Under the pieces are notes generated by a model that worked only from the letters and a program-made list of their open reading frames with translations, searched no databases and was not told the DNA's origin. From Agrostemma githago (lineage: Eukaryota > Streptophyta > Magnoliopsida > Caryophyllales > Caryophyllaceae), in contig OY288243.1 of the NCBI GenBank assembly GCA_958450325.1, positions 59,070,606 through 59,134,605 on the forward strand: DNA of 64,000 bases, written 5' to 3'. Shown here piece after piece: positions 1 to 10,844 of the stretch (position 1 is the first letter of the stretch; each line of letters starts with the position of its first letter). A program made the position numbers and the translations under genes.

Positions 1-1
1 C

Positions 2-268
2 AATAATATACAAATATATCAGAAGAGGATTCAACGGGTCTTCAACAAAAGGGTGAGGCCCATGAACATTAAGGAAGGGGATTTGGTTCTCAAGTCTGTT
101 CGAGCTTTATTACCAGTAGACCCAAGGGGAAAATTCAAACCTAATTGGGCCGGGCCATATCTGGTAAAAAAGATTCTATCGGGCGGAGCTGTGATGCTGA
201 CGGACCTGGATGGGAATGAGTTTGTCCATCCAACCAACCTTGACCGGTTAAAACGTAACTATACTTAG
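2..268 (+). pseudogene. pol: Ty3/gypsy pol C-terminus (integrase tail), partial
   Basis: The frame is open to the left window edge and stops at 266-268, giving about 88 residues. It shows the standard end of plant Tat-type gypsy polyproteins: a QKRIQRVFNKRVRP segment, then GDLVLK, a PRGKFKPNWAGPY block and a final HPTNLDRLKRNY. The same segments appear in the minus-strand pol of element T around 25600-25860, so the two elements are related. This part follows the integrase core and probably helps bind DNA. No break is visible in the part that can be seen. The upstream pol lies outside the window. Confidence 0.85.
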
Positions 269-660
269 GCCCTTTCTCAATGTCATTTGCAAAAAGTTTA
301 TTAAAATCATCTTTCTAAAATAAACTTTCAAAAGCAAGTCAGAAGCTAGAATTATTTATTCTACTGTTATAAACATCTCGAACCATAGTCTTGGTGTATT
401 CAAGATTGCAAATTACTAAAAAAATATGAACTACGTTTGGTTCGATTCCGTTTATTATGGATACGTAGGCAGCCCCTCAAAAGAGCACAACCACTGCAAT
501 CGAGAAAAGAAAACAGGAACGGTTCTTAATAAACTTCCTTTATTTATTTCAAAAAAAAAATTCCAATAAACTCAGAAAATCAAAAAATCCAAAAAAAAAC
601 AGACGACACTAAAATAAATAGTAGTAATACTTAAATAATAAAAATCTAGGGGCTCGGCGT
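269..660. other. Noncoding spacer between gypsy pol and the antisense ORF
   Basis: I see no gene here. The stretch is AT-rich. The sequence ggatacgtaggcagcccc at 459-476 is the conserved block found downstream of pol in Tat-type elements. A short A-run follows at 550-560. Confidence 0.5.
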
Positions 661-812
661 TTAGGGCATCTTGCCCTTTCCCTTGTCTTTAGCCTCTTTT
701 TTCGTCCACTGACGACGACGTGGAGGTGAGCGCTCCCGAATCACCAAGGGAACCTCCTTAGCTCGGGTTCGCTTCCTTGAACTCGAATCCTCCGCCACGT
801 CAATCGGTCCAT
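661..812 (-). pseudogene. C-terminus of an antisense ORF in gypsy element W
   Basis: On the minus strand an open frame ends at 661-663 with about 49 residues visible. It has the acidic segment DVAEDSSSRKR and then a strongly basic, lysine-rich end (RERSPPRRRQW, KKEAKDKGKGKMP). It lies downstream of pol and faces the opposite way, as additional antisense ORFs do in some Tat-lineage elements. The product is unknown; the basic tail could be a nuclear-localisation or nucleic-acid-binding tail, which is inference. Its upstream part was lost at the junction with repeat Y. Confidence 0.45.
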
Positions 813-2018
813 AGTTGCTGCTACTGTCGTTGTGCTATTGTTGTGTTCATTGTGTTCGACTCGATTAAGTTCATACTTCAGGTTTCTGTTTGACATTCAT
901 CCTCTTCGTCTTTTGTCAAATACCCTTGCCTCTCATGTACTCCTATTTCGAGTTGAGTATCCACTTATTTGACATTCATATTTCTTTTAGCTTCCTCTTT
1001 ATGTTTTGGGTTTATTTGTTGTACTCGAGTCCAACCTCTTCTCTTTCTTTGTTTTGTCAACCGGTCGTATATAGTGGTGGAGCATGGTTGGAAGACTATC
1101 GATTCTACAACTTGGAGCTTAAAAGCATTACTATTAAGGTTTGGAGAGCCTGGACTAATTGGGCAGGCAACTGCATTAAATTGTCGACTCGGACTTGGAT
1201 TCAAGGTAACTTTAGGGCGTTACTCGGTATTATATCGATGTTGAGTAGTAGTATGTAGTAAGTATTTTACCTTCGGTTTTCTAATTTTTAGCTACGTATT
1301 ATTTGCTAAAAGGATGATTTTAACTCGTGAGCTTTAGAAATGTTTTACAAACTATTCAATGTCGTTTTATAAATTGTTGGTCATTCCATTATTAATTAAT
1401 GATGGTTATAATATTTTGTTGTTTATCGTGACACTAATGACTAAATAATATCGATTTCATAATTTTGTCATATTTCGCTAAGTTATTATTTTAACTTAAA
1501 ATTGTATTTTAATATAATGATCGAGATATGTATACTTGTTTAATAAATTAATTTTTGTTTAACAACTTATATTAATAAATCAGAAAATAGTCATTTTTGT
1601 TTGAAATACATTGTTGTCAAGACTATTTTCACTAAATAACTCCTTATCATTTACGATTTATTATTTTTAGTAAAACTTGTATTCTTTATTAATAAATTTA
1701 ATCACTAAAAACAATTTGAATGATTTTTAATCTATTTTCGTTTCTAAAACTCCGCAACTATTAATACTTTATCTATATTTATCATTTCGTTTCAAAATCG
1801 TTCCTTTTATAAAATTACCGTTTTAACTCGACTTTCCTAAATATTTATAAAGTGCTATATATTCACTTATCACATTTGATTTATACCTTTGAGTAATGAA
1901 ATTAGGAATATATCTAGTCACGGTAACGATGATATTTATAAATAATTAATTTTATTAGAAATGCTATTTTTCGTACAGTTAAGTTATTTTAACAATTTAA
2001 GTATTTTCCTATAAATAG
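806..2018 (+). repeat. Repeat Y, copy B (truncated at both ends)
   Basis: This noncoding repeat matches 9101-10225 (copy A, about 93% by eye) and, more distantly and on the other strand, about 51060-51930 of copy C. Landmarks shared by all copies include caaggtaactttagg followed by gagtagtagtatgtagtaa (1203-1260) and a long AT-rich tract. Short ORFs at 890-1258 are chance frames. Copy B starts abruptly at 806-812 and runs directly into copia gag at about 2018. The element type is unproven: copy C ends in TGTAACACC, which suggests an LTR. Confidence 0.7.
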
Positions 2019-2023
2019 TCGAT

Positions 2024-2578
2024 AACCAGCGACTCGTCTTACAACTGGTTCGGGGGCTGCCATCCGCGTACGATACTGTTGGTGCGTACATTAATCAGAC
2101 TCTACCGTACTTTGACACGACCCGTAGTATGCTTCAACTGGAAGCACAATGACAGAACAACCGGTCTGTCGCCTCGCCGGCCACGGCCATGGCTGCACCG
2201 GCGACCACCGAGGACAAAATTCAGGATCCACCACCAGCGACTCAGCAGCGCTCTGCCCCGCGATCCGGCTATAGAGGTGGACGTGGCTCCGGCCGCCAAG
2301 GTGGAAGGGGCGGTCGTCGTGAACAGCAGCAGCGCCGGCAACAGGGCGGAAATCCGGCAGTGGCGTGCGGATCTGGGTCTTTTCAACAAAATTATTGGGG
2401 CCCACCTCCACCGACATACTACTGGGGCCCACCGCCTTGCCCATATCCGACCCAGCCTGGTTGGGCCACCCCGTGGATATCACCAGCGAACCATTAGCGC
2501 GACCAGCATAGGAATAATCATGGGGGAAACTCTAGGTTTTCGGGGCAGTATACAGGACAACACTCGGGACAGGCTCAC
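2024..2578 (+). pseudogene. gag: Copia gag remnant
   Basis: The frame beginning near 2024 reads QRLVLQLVRGLPSAYDTVGA, the usual UBN2/retrotrans_gag C-terminal part of plant copia gag, and continues into a Gly/Arg/Gln-rich and then Pro/Tyr-rich linker (about 2250-2480). The N-terminal half of gag is missing. A TGA at about 2147-2149 and a stop at about 2495 interrupt it. The Gly-Arg segment is where a zinc knuckle would usually lie; I see no CCHC knuckle. Confidence 0.7.
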
Positions 2579-3900
2579 ATGGCTGAGAATTCTGATTTGG
2601 AATTTTCTCAGATTGGTAATATTTTCCAGGCCATTTCAATGCAGAATCCCGACGATAATCAGTGGTATATGGACACGGGCGTTACGTCCCACCTGACATC
2701 CAACCCAGGTATGCTCACTCCTCCCTTTAATTTAAGTTCGGTTCGCTCAATGTATGTAGGTAATGGCAATACCATCCGATTCACCGATCGGGCATGACCC
2801 AATTAAAATCACCGAAAAGTAATCTCCATCTTCGAAATGTTTTATATACGCCTCATATCATAAAGAACCTGATTTCTGTTAGACAATTTACCAAGGACAA
2901 TAATGTCTCTGTTGAATTTGACCCTACCGGTTTTTCTGTGAAGGATCTCAAGACTGGGACTATGATTATGAGGAGCAGTAGTGGGGGAGAGCTCTATCCT
3001 GTGTTACCAGCTACATCAACTAAAATAAAATTTGTGTCTAGTCCTAGTCCCTTTGGTTTTGTCGTGTCCTCTAGATCCATTCGGTGGCATGAATGACTCG
3101 GTCATCCGGGTCCGAATGTCTTAAGTATACTTAATAGTCATATTTTCAATAATAAAGGATCTGGTCATTTATGCTCGTCGTGTCAAGTCAGTAAACATCG
3201 ACGATTACAATTTCATGCTTCCACGCCCAGCTCAATTGCTCAATTTGACATTATTCACAGCGATTTATGGACGTCACCCATATTAAGTAAAAACGGGTAC
3301 AAATATTACCTTGTGTTGGTCGACGATTTCACCAATTTTGTTTGGGTTTTTCCGTTAAAATTTGAATCTGACACCCATAAAAAATTTATTTAATTCACTA
3401 AATATGTCAAAACGAAATTCGGTCGCGATATTAAAAGTTTCCAATGTGACATGGGTCATGAATTTTATAACAGACCATTTCACACATTTGCGGCCCAAAA
3501 TGGCCTTGTCTTCCGATTCTCGTGTCCAAAACGTCTCAACAAAATGGAAAGGCCGAACGTATGCTTCGTTGACTAAACTAAATCCTCCTTGTGTTGCTAT
3601 CTCACGCCTCGATCCCACCGACATTCTTGATCGACGCGCTCCCATGTCGCTGTTTATCTTCATAATATACTTCCCTCCACGTCTATTCAAAAACGTACCC
3701 CCGCCTCTATATTATACCTCCGTCATTCGTCATACACACGTTTACGAGTCTTCGGTTGTCTCTGTTTCCCAAACTTGTCTACAAATCGTCACCACAAACT
3801 CGAAGAGCGGTCCACTAGGTGTGTATTCGTCGGATATCCACCTAACCAACGGGGCTATCGGTGTTTAGATATTGCCACCGGTAGAATAATTATCTCACGA
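2579..3900 (+). pseudogene. pol: Copia protease and integrase region, frameshifted
   Basis: The protease is marked by WYMDTGVTSHLTSNPG near 2660-2710 (catalytic DTG). A frameshift at about 2780 is followed by the gag_pre-integrase segment (RWHE, LGHPGPNVLSI, and LCSSCQVSKHRRL of the zinc-binding domain). The integrase core shows DIIHSDLWTSP (first catalytic Asp) near 3250, KYYLVLVDDFTNFVWVFPL near 3300 and CDMGHEFYN (second Asp) near 3450. Stops occur at about 3096 and 3390, with a frameshift at about 3530. It was part of the copia polyprotein; it cannot be translated as one product now. Confidence 0.85.
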
Positions 3901-4320
3901 CATGTCACATTCGATGAGTCTGTTTTCCCCTTTGCGTCAGCCCAGCCCAATTCATCACAACTCTCTGAAGCTTTAAACCCAACTCCCTCCTCTGACATCC
4001 CTGTCCCAGTCTTGTTTCCTACTGGCCCAACAGGCCAAACATGCCCATCTCTCCCTACAACTCCTCCTAGCTCACCCATAACCCTAACTACCCAGCCCAC
4101 TTTCCCCATCACTTCCCAATCGACATCCCCACTTAAGCCACCTACGAACCTGGTCCACACCACCCCTTCCCCGCCACCTCCACCGCCCCCCCTGTGCCAC
4201 CCACTCACCCCATGATCACCCGTGCATCACACGAGATTTTTAAAACCAAAAATCCCTTTCAACCATCATGTCACCACCCAACCCGCCATCTCTCCCCTTC
4301 CCAAATTACACCTTGACGCC
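3901..4320 (+). other. Pro/Ser/Thr-rich linker between copia integrase and RT
   Basis: The frame 3775-4215 covers the end of the integrase (RSTRCVFVGYPPNQRGYRCL, then HVTFDESVFPF) and a long proline- and threonine-rich spacer ending in a run of prolines. Such linkers are normal between copia integrase and RT. A C-rich tract at 4165-4195 makes the opposite strand Gly-rich, which is not a real gene. Confidence 0.7.
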
Positions 4321-5067
4321 CTTCAGGACTCGAATTGGAATGCTGTCATGTTAGATGACTACCGTGCTTTAATTAATAACGGGACGTGGGAGCTTGTACC
4401 TTGTCCCGCTGATGTCTCTGTTGTTCGTTGTATGTGGCTATTTCGTCACAAATTCAGGTCTGATGGTTCTCTGCAGCGATACAAAGCTCGACTAGTTGCC
4501 AACAGTAAGACTCAACAGGTTGGTATAGACTGTGAGGAAACTTGCAGTCGAGTTGTCAAACCAACCGTTATTAGAACCATTCTTAGCATTGCTATGTCTC
4601 GTCAGTGGCCCATCCACCAGCTTGATGTTAAGAACGCGTTCTTAGACGGAGACTTGGTAGAAACTGTTTAATTGCACCAACCCCCGGGTTTTCGTGACCC
4701 ATGTAAACCCAGATTTGTGTGCCGCCTACGTAAGTCCTTATACGGGCTTAAACAAGCCCTACGTGCTTGGTATCAGCGATTTACCTCGTACAAAATGTCG
4801 AAGGGGTTCCGCGGGAGCATTTTTGATCCCTCGTTATTTATACATCGACATGGATCTGAAACTGCTTTTCTTTTATTATATGTTGATGATATAATTCTTG
4901 CGGCATCATCTCCTATCTTGCTTTGGTCCATTATTATTTGTCTATCTCAGGAATTTGCTATGCCTAAGCTGGGCCACTTACACCAATTCTTTAGAATCAC
5001 GGTTACTAGGAATAAAACTGGGTTATTCTTGTCACAACGTCAGTATGCTCTAGACATTCTAAGCTAG
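4321..5067 (+). pseudogene. pol: Copia reverse transcriptase (RVT_2), copy 1
   Basis: RT motifs run in order: NGTWELVPCP, KFRSDGSLQRYKARLVA, QLDVKNAFLDGDLVETV, RKSLYGLKQALRAWY and the catalytic LLLYVDDIIL near 4876-4905 (YVDD). Breaks are a TAA within the motif after ETV (4669-4671) and a stop at 5065-5067. Most of the domain is readable, so it decayed after insertion. It converted element RNA to DNA in the cytoplasmic particle. Confidence 0.9.
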
Positions 5068-5078
5068 CTCGGGCCTCC

Positions 5079-5852
5079 ATGGCCAATTGCAACCCGTCCA
5101 ATACCCCGGTTGAACCAGGGCAGAAGCTGATCCCCACCTTCGGCCCGCTGGTTGCTGATCCGACACATTATCGAAGCCTTGCTGGTGCACTTCAATACCT
5201 AACTTCCACCCGACCCGATATCTCCTATGCGGTACAACAGGTATGTTTATTTATGCGTGAAATTCGGGAGCCTGATTTGGCCTTTCTCAAATGTGTTCTA
5301 CATTACGTGAAAGGCACACTTGATCATGGTTTACATATCGGTATCTCGAAGTCCTTAACGCTTATCGCATATTCTGACGCGGATTGGGCCGGTTGCCCAG
5401 ATTCTCGTTGATCCACGTTGGGTTATTGTATTTTTCTTAAGGATAATCTCATCTCACGGTCATCCGAACGACAACCCACTGTGTCCCGCTCCAGCACCGA
5501 AGCCGAATACAAAGGTGTAGTTAATGTAGTCGCCGAAACTAGTTGGCTCCGTAACTTATCACTTGAGCTTCACATACCAACTCGACATGCTACACTTATT
5601 TTTTGTGACAATGTTTCTGCAATATATTTCACAAGCAACCCGGTTCAACATCAACGCACCAAGCATATAGAACTTGATATTCATTTCGTGCGAGAAAAAG
5701 TACAGGTCGGTCTCAATCGGGTCTTTCGTGTACCGTCTGAATACCAGTACGCAGATATTTTTACTAAAGGACTACCACGACATTTGTTAGACCGGTTTCG
5801 CGTCAATCTCAACGTTCGTCCTTCTCCCGCTCTGACTGAGGGGGCGTATTAG
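5079..5852 (+). pseudogene. pol: Copia RNase H domain, copy 1
   Basis: Two in-frame segments (5079-5411 and 5418-5852) separated by a stop at 5409-5411 carry the copia connection and RNase H region: STRPDISYAVQQVCLFM, LIAYSDADWAGCPDSR (catalytic Asp), SRSSTEAEYKGV (catalytic Glu), LIFCDNVSAIYF (catalytic Asp) and RTKHIELDIHFVREKV. The polyprotein ends at 5850-5852, whose TAG is already the first bases of the 3' LTR. Confidence 0.9.
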
Positions 5853-6055
5853 ATATTGTAAATATCAAAGGTATCATAGTTAGTCTTATTTACTCTGGTT
5901 AGAATATTACTTCCTGTATTCTGTATTATATTATTCTTTAATCGGTAGCTTTATGATCCTGTGTAATCATATGTAATCTCTGTAATCCTTATATATAGAA
6001 TGCAAGGATCAATCACCCTGCTGAGGGGATTACGATAACTATCAAATCTATTACA
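5847..6055 (+). repeat. 3' LTR of copia copy 1 (about 209 bp)
   Basis: The purine tract gagggggcg at 5838-5846 precedes TATTAGATATTGTAAATATC. The LTR ends in ATCTATTACA. The same 209-bp block ends copy 2 (14049-14257). The usual TG start appears as TA. TATATA-like and AATCC-rich promoter sequence lies near 5980-6000. Confidence 0.75.
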
Positions 6056-6066
6056 AATGAAGTGTA

Positions 6067-7526
6067 GCGTCTCGAAGTGTAAGTTTTTTTTTTTTCTCTT
6101 TTCAGCTCTTTTACCAACCAATTCACTCGGAGATCATCTTCCACCAAGGTGATAAATATTTCTCCATACTCACGCTTGACAAATAAACGTGTACCCAACA
6201 TGAACAACTCACTTATGGCCTCAATTGACGGAATCTTTAACACAGTTATGCACCCACTAATACTATAATAACCAGACTGATCACTTTTTTTGGTGTTGGC
6301 AGCTGTATTTTGCATTACATTACAAATTCGGTCTAACTGACTTTGCATAAGCAAAGTGGTACTCACATTTGATTTCTTACCCTTACGAGTCACATGACCT
6401 CTCTTTTGATCAGCTAACACATTCTCTTTTCTTTTTTTGTCATGCTGGCGATCGTATTTTATACCCAAATTACTAGCCACCTCAATTTTTTCAAGGTCAC
6501 AATTGTTCTCATCATCAATCACATCATGGTTAAACTCGTCGTTAATCACTTCATAACCCACATCATCTTCAGACTCGATCGTTCACAACATATTGATTGA
6601 ATGAACCATTATCGATAGCAATTGTCTTAGAAAACATTATTTCCATCTCAGTTAAATTCTCAATACCACCATTTCGAAAAATAGCTACCTCGGGATTCAC
6701 CTAAAATTTTAAGAATAAGATTTTTTTTAATGAAATACTAACATGGTATTAAGAATCTAAAATCATTTAGTTATTAGGCTTACCTTTTCCTTTTCATCCC
6801 ACCACGAATCATCTGCGTCTACAGTTCCTTTCTCATGATCCCATCCTAAACTAGTCTCGGTATCAATTAACTGACTCCACAACTTATATGATTGATTTTT
6901 CAAAGACTTCCATTTGTTTTTTAACTGTTAGTAGTCGTAATTTTTCTAGTCCTCCGATAAAAATTGTTAACTACATTATCCAAGCCTATTTTATTGAAAT
7001 GTGTATTGGGCCTATTTTCTAAGTGAACCTCTGCAGCACAAACTTCACAAAATATCTTTGTCGGTAATGGATCCCAATCTGCCTTTTCATTTTTTATGAC
7101 CAAATTTGCACGTGTCACAGGTGGTGGTCGTGCACCTTTAACCATCTTTTGATGATAACTCTAGCAATTTAAAGGCACGATCACATTCACAATACAATTT
7201 CAGCAAATATTATTTACAATTTTCTATACAACTAATTATTTCAACTATTACTAGTTACCTCATAGGTCAAGAGACTCATTAAAGGACCCTTCAAAGTTTG
7301 GGATGCAGGAAATTCACAAAGACCATTACTAACTGGTTTCGCCTAAATTGCACATTTTTACAATAATTAACAAGTTATATTGGCACATAGAAAAATTAGG
7401 AAACAATATGATCGAAGTACATACCCTTTCTAACGACGATGACGATGCTCTGACTGAATTTCGTATATTGGAGTCATTATTATTGGTCTCACTAGAATAC
7501 ATATGAGATGAAAACTGCAGACGCAT
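6067..7526 (-). pseudogene. Myb/SANT-like gene of PIF/Harbinger ORF1 type, broken
   Basis: Minus-strand exons resemble plant Myb_DNA-bind_3 proteins (L10-interacting MYB-like and PIF/Harbinger accessory ORFs). The first exon, with a start at 7524-7526, ends in ASSSSLER before a GT (about 7425). Next, about 7145-6925, is KIFCEVCAAEV, ENRPNTHFNKIG, DNVVNNFYRRTRK. Then 6930-6800 has LKNKWKSLKN and TSLGWDHEKG ending WWDEKEK. The last, 6700-6013, includes QLDRICNVMQNTAAN, FMLGTRLFVKREYGE, and DDLRVNWLVKELKREKKK. Such proteins bind DNA and help the Harbinger transposase. A frame change near 6930 and stops near 6580 break it. Its last codons read into the copia 1 LTR, ending at 6013-6015. No DDE transposase is visible nearby. 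Confidence 0.7.
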
Positions 7527-7713
7527 CTCGAGCGCCTATCATGAAACTCACATTAAAAAAACAATCGTATGTTTAATATATACTCGTAATTAATATTAGC
7601 GGTTGCTACTTATCAACAATCCATCAAAGTAAAGAAAATTCAGAGGTTCCAGGTATGTCACGTGTCTTCATACTTCGTAGGAATACATACACTTCTTTTT
7701 ACCATTAATTATG

Positions 7714-7763
7714 CTATCTATCTATCTATCCATCCATCTATCTATCTATCCATCTATCTATCT
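7714..7763. repeat. (TATC)n microsatellite
   Basis: About 12 units of ctat/ccat, with three units changed to catc. Confidence 0.9.
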
Positions 7764-8243
7764 TATAAGAGTATGAAGTATGAAGATAGATTCAGTTCAA
7801 ACACCTATAAAATAATTTCATCATCATTAATTAAAGAAGACATGGAAAATCACAAAAAAGAAATAAATAAAAGAATACATGAACAAGTATCATCTAGAAG
7901 AGTAGAAAGATAATTAGACTAAAAGAAGAGAAAGGTAACATACTTGATATCTTGATAGAAATGGTGGAGAAAGAACTAGATATCATTGTATTAGCCAAAT
8001 TTGTTTACTAATATAGTGGATAGAAAACAGGGAAATGGAGGAAGAGAGGGTGAGCAGAGGATAAAGTGGTTTTGGCGGGTTGAGATTGAGCAAACAGCAG
8101 CATAATAGTAGAAGTATTTGGCTATTGGCGCCACAAATCAGAAGGAGAAGAATTAAATTAGTGCTTCTACTTTTATGGGTCAATTTACAATTTTTAAGAG
8201 CTTTTAACTTCCTATAAGTAGTTTTAGATTTCCCTAAACATTA

Positions 8244-8304
8244 GTGTTTGGCCTAATTTCTACTTTTTCATTTACAAAAGCGGTTTTTAAGCTAGGCCAA
8301 ACAC
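8244..8304. repeat. Possible remnant of a hAT-type MITE
   Basis: GTGTTTGGCCTA at 8244 and TAGGCCAAACAC at 8293-8304 are exact 12-bp inverted repeats spaced 61 bp end to end. GTGTTTGGCC termini are common in plant hAT MITEs. I cannot find an 8-bp target duplication, so this may be one end of a deleted element. Confidence 0.35.
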
Positions 8305-8389
8305 CCACTTAATCCCCCTACCTCATTATTTTAACCAAATAAAAATACCTTACTTGTTTTATTAGATTAGTCGTTCACCCTTTCCCCTG

Positions 8390-10225
8390 CTTCTATTTCC
8401 CTTGTTAATCACACCCACCTTGCCTTCCCCTTCTTCGTTCAACCATCATTCATCAACATCGACAATCTTCTTCAACACAATTCTTCCTACACTTTATCGG
8501 CGCATCAGAATTAGGCAAGCGCTACTGATTGTCGAACCCAACTTTGCTGCTCGGTGTTACCTCTGTTTTTGCACCTTAATTCCTGTTACACTCGTCACCT
8601 TCTTCAAGGTAACTCCTTTCTTCCTTTTCTCCTTTGTTTGTCCTTTTGGTTGCCATCGTTCGTTGCATGGTTATTGTGGTCATCGATATTCTGTGTTCTT
8701 CTTCACTACCTCTTCAATTTGTTTCCTATACGTGTACCATTTTCTGTATGTATACCATTTTTGTGTCACGTCACTGCTCGTTTGCTGCTAATGTTTTTGT
8801 ATATTGTTGCTGCTTTCGTGTTATTGTCAATAGATGTTGTTATCGTGTGCCATTGTTGTTGTTGTTGCTGCTGGTGCTCGACCTATCTATTTCTGCTCTG
8901 TTCTTTGTTCTTCTCCTCCTTTCTGCTGCTGCGTTTATCACTGTTGTACTGTCGCTGCTCTTGCTTCTGTTTTGTACCTGCTGCAGCTATTGAGTTACTG
9001 TCGCTGTTGTATGTACGGATGTTGTTATTGTTCCTATCGCTGCCTTCTTCTTGTGCGTCTGTGATTCGTTATATTGTTGTTCGTTAGCTGTTGTTGCGGT
9101 CCAAAGTTGCTGCTACTGTCAGTGTGCTATTGCTGTGTTCATTGTGTTTGACTCGATTAAGTTCATACTTCAGGTTTCTGTTTGACACATTCATCCTCGT
9201 CGTCTTTTGTCAAATACCCTTGCCTCTCCTTTACTCCTATTTCGAGTTGAGTATCCATTTATTCCAACCAATTCATATTTATTTTAGCTTCGTCTTTGTG
9301 TTTTGGGTTTATTTGTTGTACTCGAGTCCAACCTCTTCTCCTTCTTTGTTTTGTCAACCGGTCGTATATAGTGGTGGAGCATGGTTGGAAGACTATCGAT
9401 TCTACAACTTGGAGCTTAAAAGCATTACTATTAAGGTTTGGAGAGCCTGGACTAATTGGACGGGCAACTGCATTAAATTGTTGACTCGGACTTGGATTAA
9501 AGGTAACTTTAGGGGTTACTCGGTATTATATCGATGTTGAGTAGTAGTATGTAGTAAGTATTTTACCTTCGATTTTCTAATTTTTTAGCTACGTATTATT
9601 TGCTAAAAGGATGATTTCTAGTCGCGAGCTTTATAAATGTTTTACAAACTAATCGATGTCGTTTTATAAATTGTGGGTCATTTCATTATTAATTAATGGT
9701 CGTTATAATATTTTGTTGTTTATCGTGACACTAATGACTAAATAATATCGATTTCATAATTTTGTCATATTTCGCTAAGTTATTATTTTAACTTAAAATT
9801 GTATTTTAATATAAAGATCGAGATTTGTATACTTATTTAATAAATTAATTTTTGTTTTCACTAAATAACTCCTTATCATTTACGATTTATTATTTTTAGT
9901 AAAACTTGTATTCTTTATTAATAAATTTAATTACTAAAAACAATTTGAAAGGTTTTAAATCTATTTTCGTTTCTAAAACTCAGTAACTATTTATACTTTA
10001 TCTATATTTATCATTTCGTTTCTAAATCGTTCCTTTTATAAAACTTACCATTTTAACTCGACTTTCCTAAATATTTATGAAGTGCTATATACCTTTGAGT
10101 AATGAAATTAGGAATATATCGAGTCACGGTAACGATGATATTAATAAATAATTAATTTTATTAGAAATGCTATTTTTCGTACAGTTAACTTATTTTAACA
10201 ATTTACGTATTTTCCTATAAATAGT
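8390..10225 (+). repeat. Repeat Y, copy A, left part
   Basis: The first 700 bases are pyrimidine-rich with many ttgctgctg groups and correspond in style and order to the minus strand of 51900-53300 (copy C). From 9101 the match to copy B is close, including caaggtaacttt near 9498. Long Leu/Cys/Val-rich frames here (8402-9087) result from the pyrimidine bias. The left limit is uncertain because the pyrimidine tract diverges between copies. It is interrupted at 10226 by copia copy 2 and resumes at 14258. Confidence 0.65.
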
Positions 10226-10227
10226 CG

Positions 10228-10844
10228 ATGACCAGCGACTCGTCTTACAACCGGTTCGGGGGCTGCCATCCGCATACGATACTGTTGGTGCGTACATTAA
10301 TCAGACTCTACCCGACTTTGAGACGACCCTTAGTATTCTTCAACTGGAAGCACAAAGACAGAACATCCGGTCTGACGCCTCGCCGGCCACGGCCTTGGCT
10401 GCAGCGGCGACCACCGAGGACGAAATTGAGAATCTACCACCAGCGACTCAGCAGCGCTCTGCTCCGCGATCCGGATATAGGGATGGACGCGGCTCCGGCC
10501 GCCAAAGTGGAAGGGGCGGTCGCCGTGAACAGCAGCAGCACCGGCAACAGGGCGGAAATTCGACAGCAGCATGCGGATCTGGGTCTTTTCAACAAAATTA
10601 TTGGGGCCCACCTCCACCGACATACTACTGGGGCCCACCGCCTTGCCCATATCCGACTCAGCTTGGTTGGGCCACCCCGTGGATGTCCCCAGCGAACCAT
10701 CAGCGCGACCAGCATTGGAATAATCATGGGGGAAACTCTAGGTTTTCGGGGTAGTATACAGAACAACACTCGGGACTGGCTCACATGGCTGAGAATTCTG
10801 ATTTGGAATTTTCTCAGATTGGTAATATTTTCTAGGCCATTTCA
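10228..10844 (+). pseudogene. gag: Copia gag remnant, copy 2
   Basis: Starts with DDQRLVLQLVRGLPSAYD in the frame beginning at 10227, and has the same Gly/Arg/Gln-rich and Pro/Tyr-rich linker as copy 1. The gag N-terminus is absent. A stop at about 10750-10754 and another near 10835 separate it from the protease. Confidence 0.65.

Larger units (their letters stand above)
1..805 (+). mobile_element. 3' end of a Tat-type Ty3/gypsy retrotransposon (element W)
   Basis: This is the right-hand end of a gypsy element that enters from outside the window. It shows the pol C-terminus (2-268), a noncoding stretch containing the sequence gatacgtaggcagcc near 461 that also follows pol in element T here (as gatacgtaggcaacc-like sequence on the minus strand near 24975), and the end of an ORF on the opposite strand. 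No LTR is present: the element is cut at about 805-812, where repeat Y begins. The junction has a shared CGGTCCA, which suggests end-joining rather than clean transposition. Confidence 0.75.
2019..6055 (+). mobile_element. 5'-truncated Ty1/copia retrotransposon, copy 1
   Basis: A copia element lacks its 5' LTR, primer-binding site and the start of gag, but keeps gag C-terminus, protease, integrase, reverse transcriptase, RNase H and the 3' LTR, in the copia order (integrase before RT). The break inside gag is at the same base as in copy 2 (10226), so truncation came before the two copies separated. Many frameshifts and stops make it inactive. Nine bases of repeat Y (6056-6064) remain after the LTR. 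Confidence 0.9.
7527..8389. other. Noncoding AT-rich stretch with a TATC microsatellite and a small inverted repeat
   Basis: No convincing gene. Short ORFs at 7662-7913 and 7983-8183 have no recognisable motifs. The stretch holds the microsatellite at 7714-7763 and the palindrome at 8244-8304, listed separately. The right limit with repeat Y copy A is not sharp. Confidence 0.4.

Noticed and set aside
3855..4208. Gly/Val-rich minus-strand ORF (also 12069-12407)
   Set aside because: Shadow of the Pro-rich linker of copia pol.
7714..7763. TATC repeat as telomere-like sequence
   Set aside because: Not TTTAGGG; an ordinary microsatellite.
8402..9087. Overlapping Leu/Cys/Val-rich frames resembling membrane proteins
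   Set aside because: They come from a pyrimidine-rich repeat; all three frames are open in part and none is conserved with the other Y copies.
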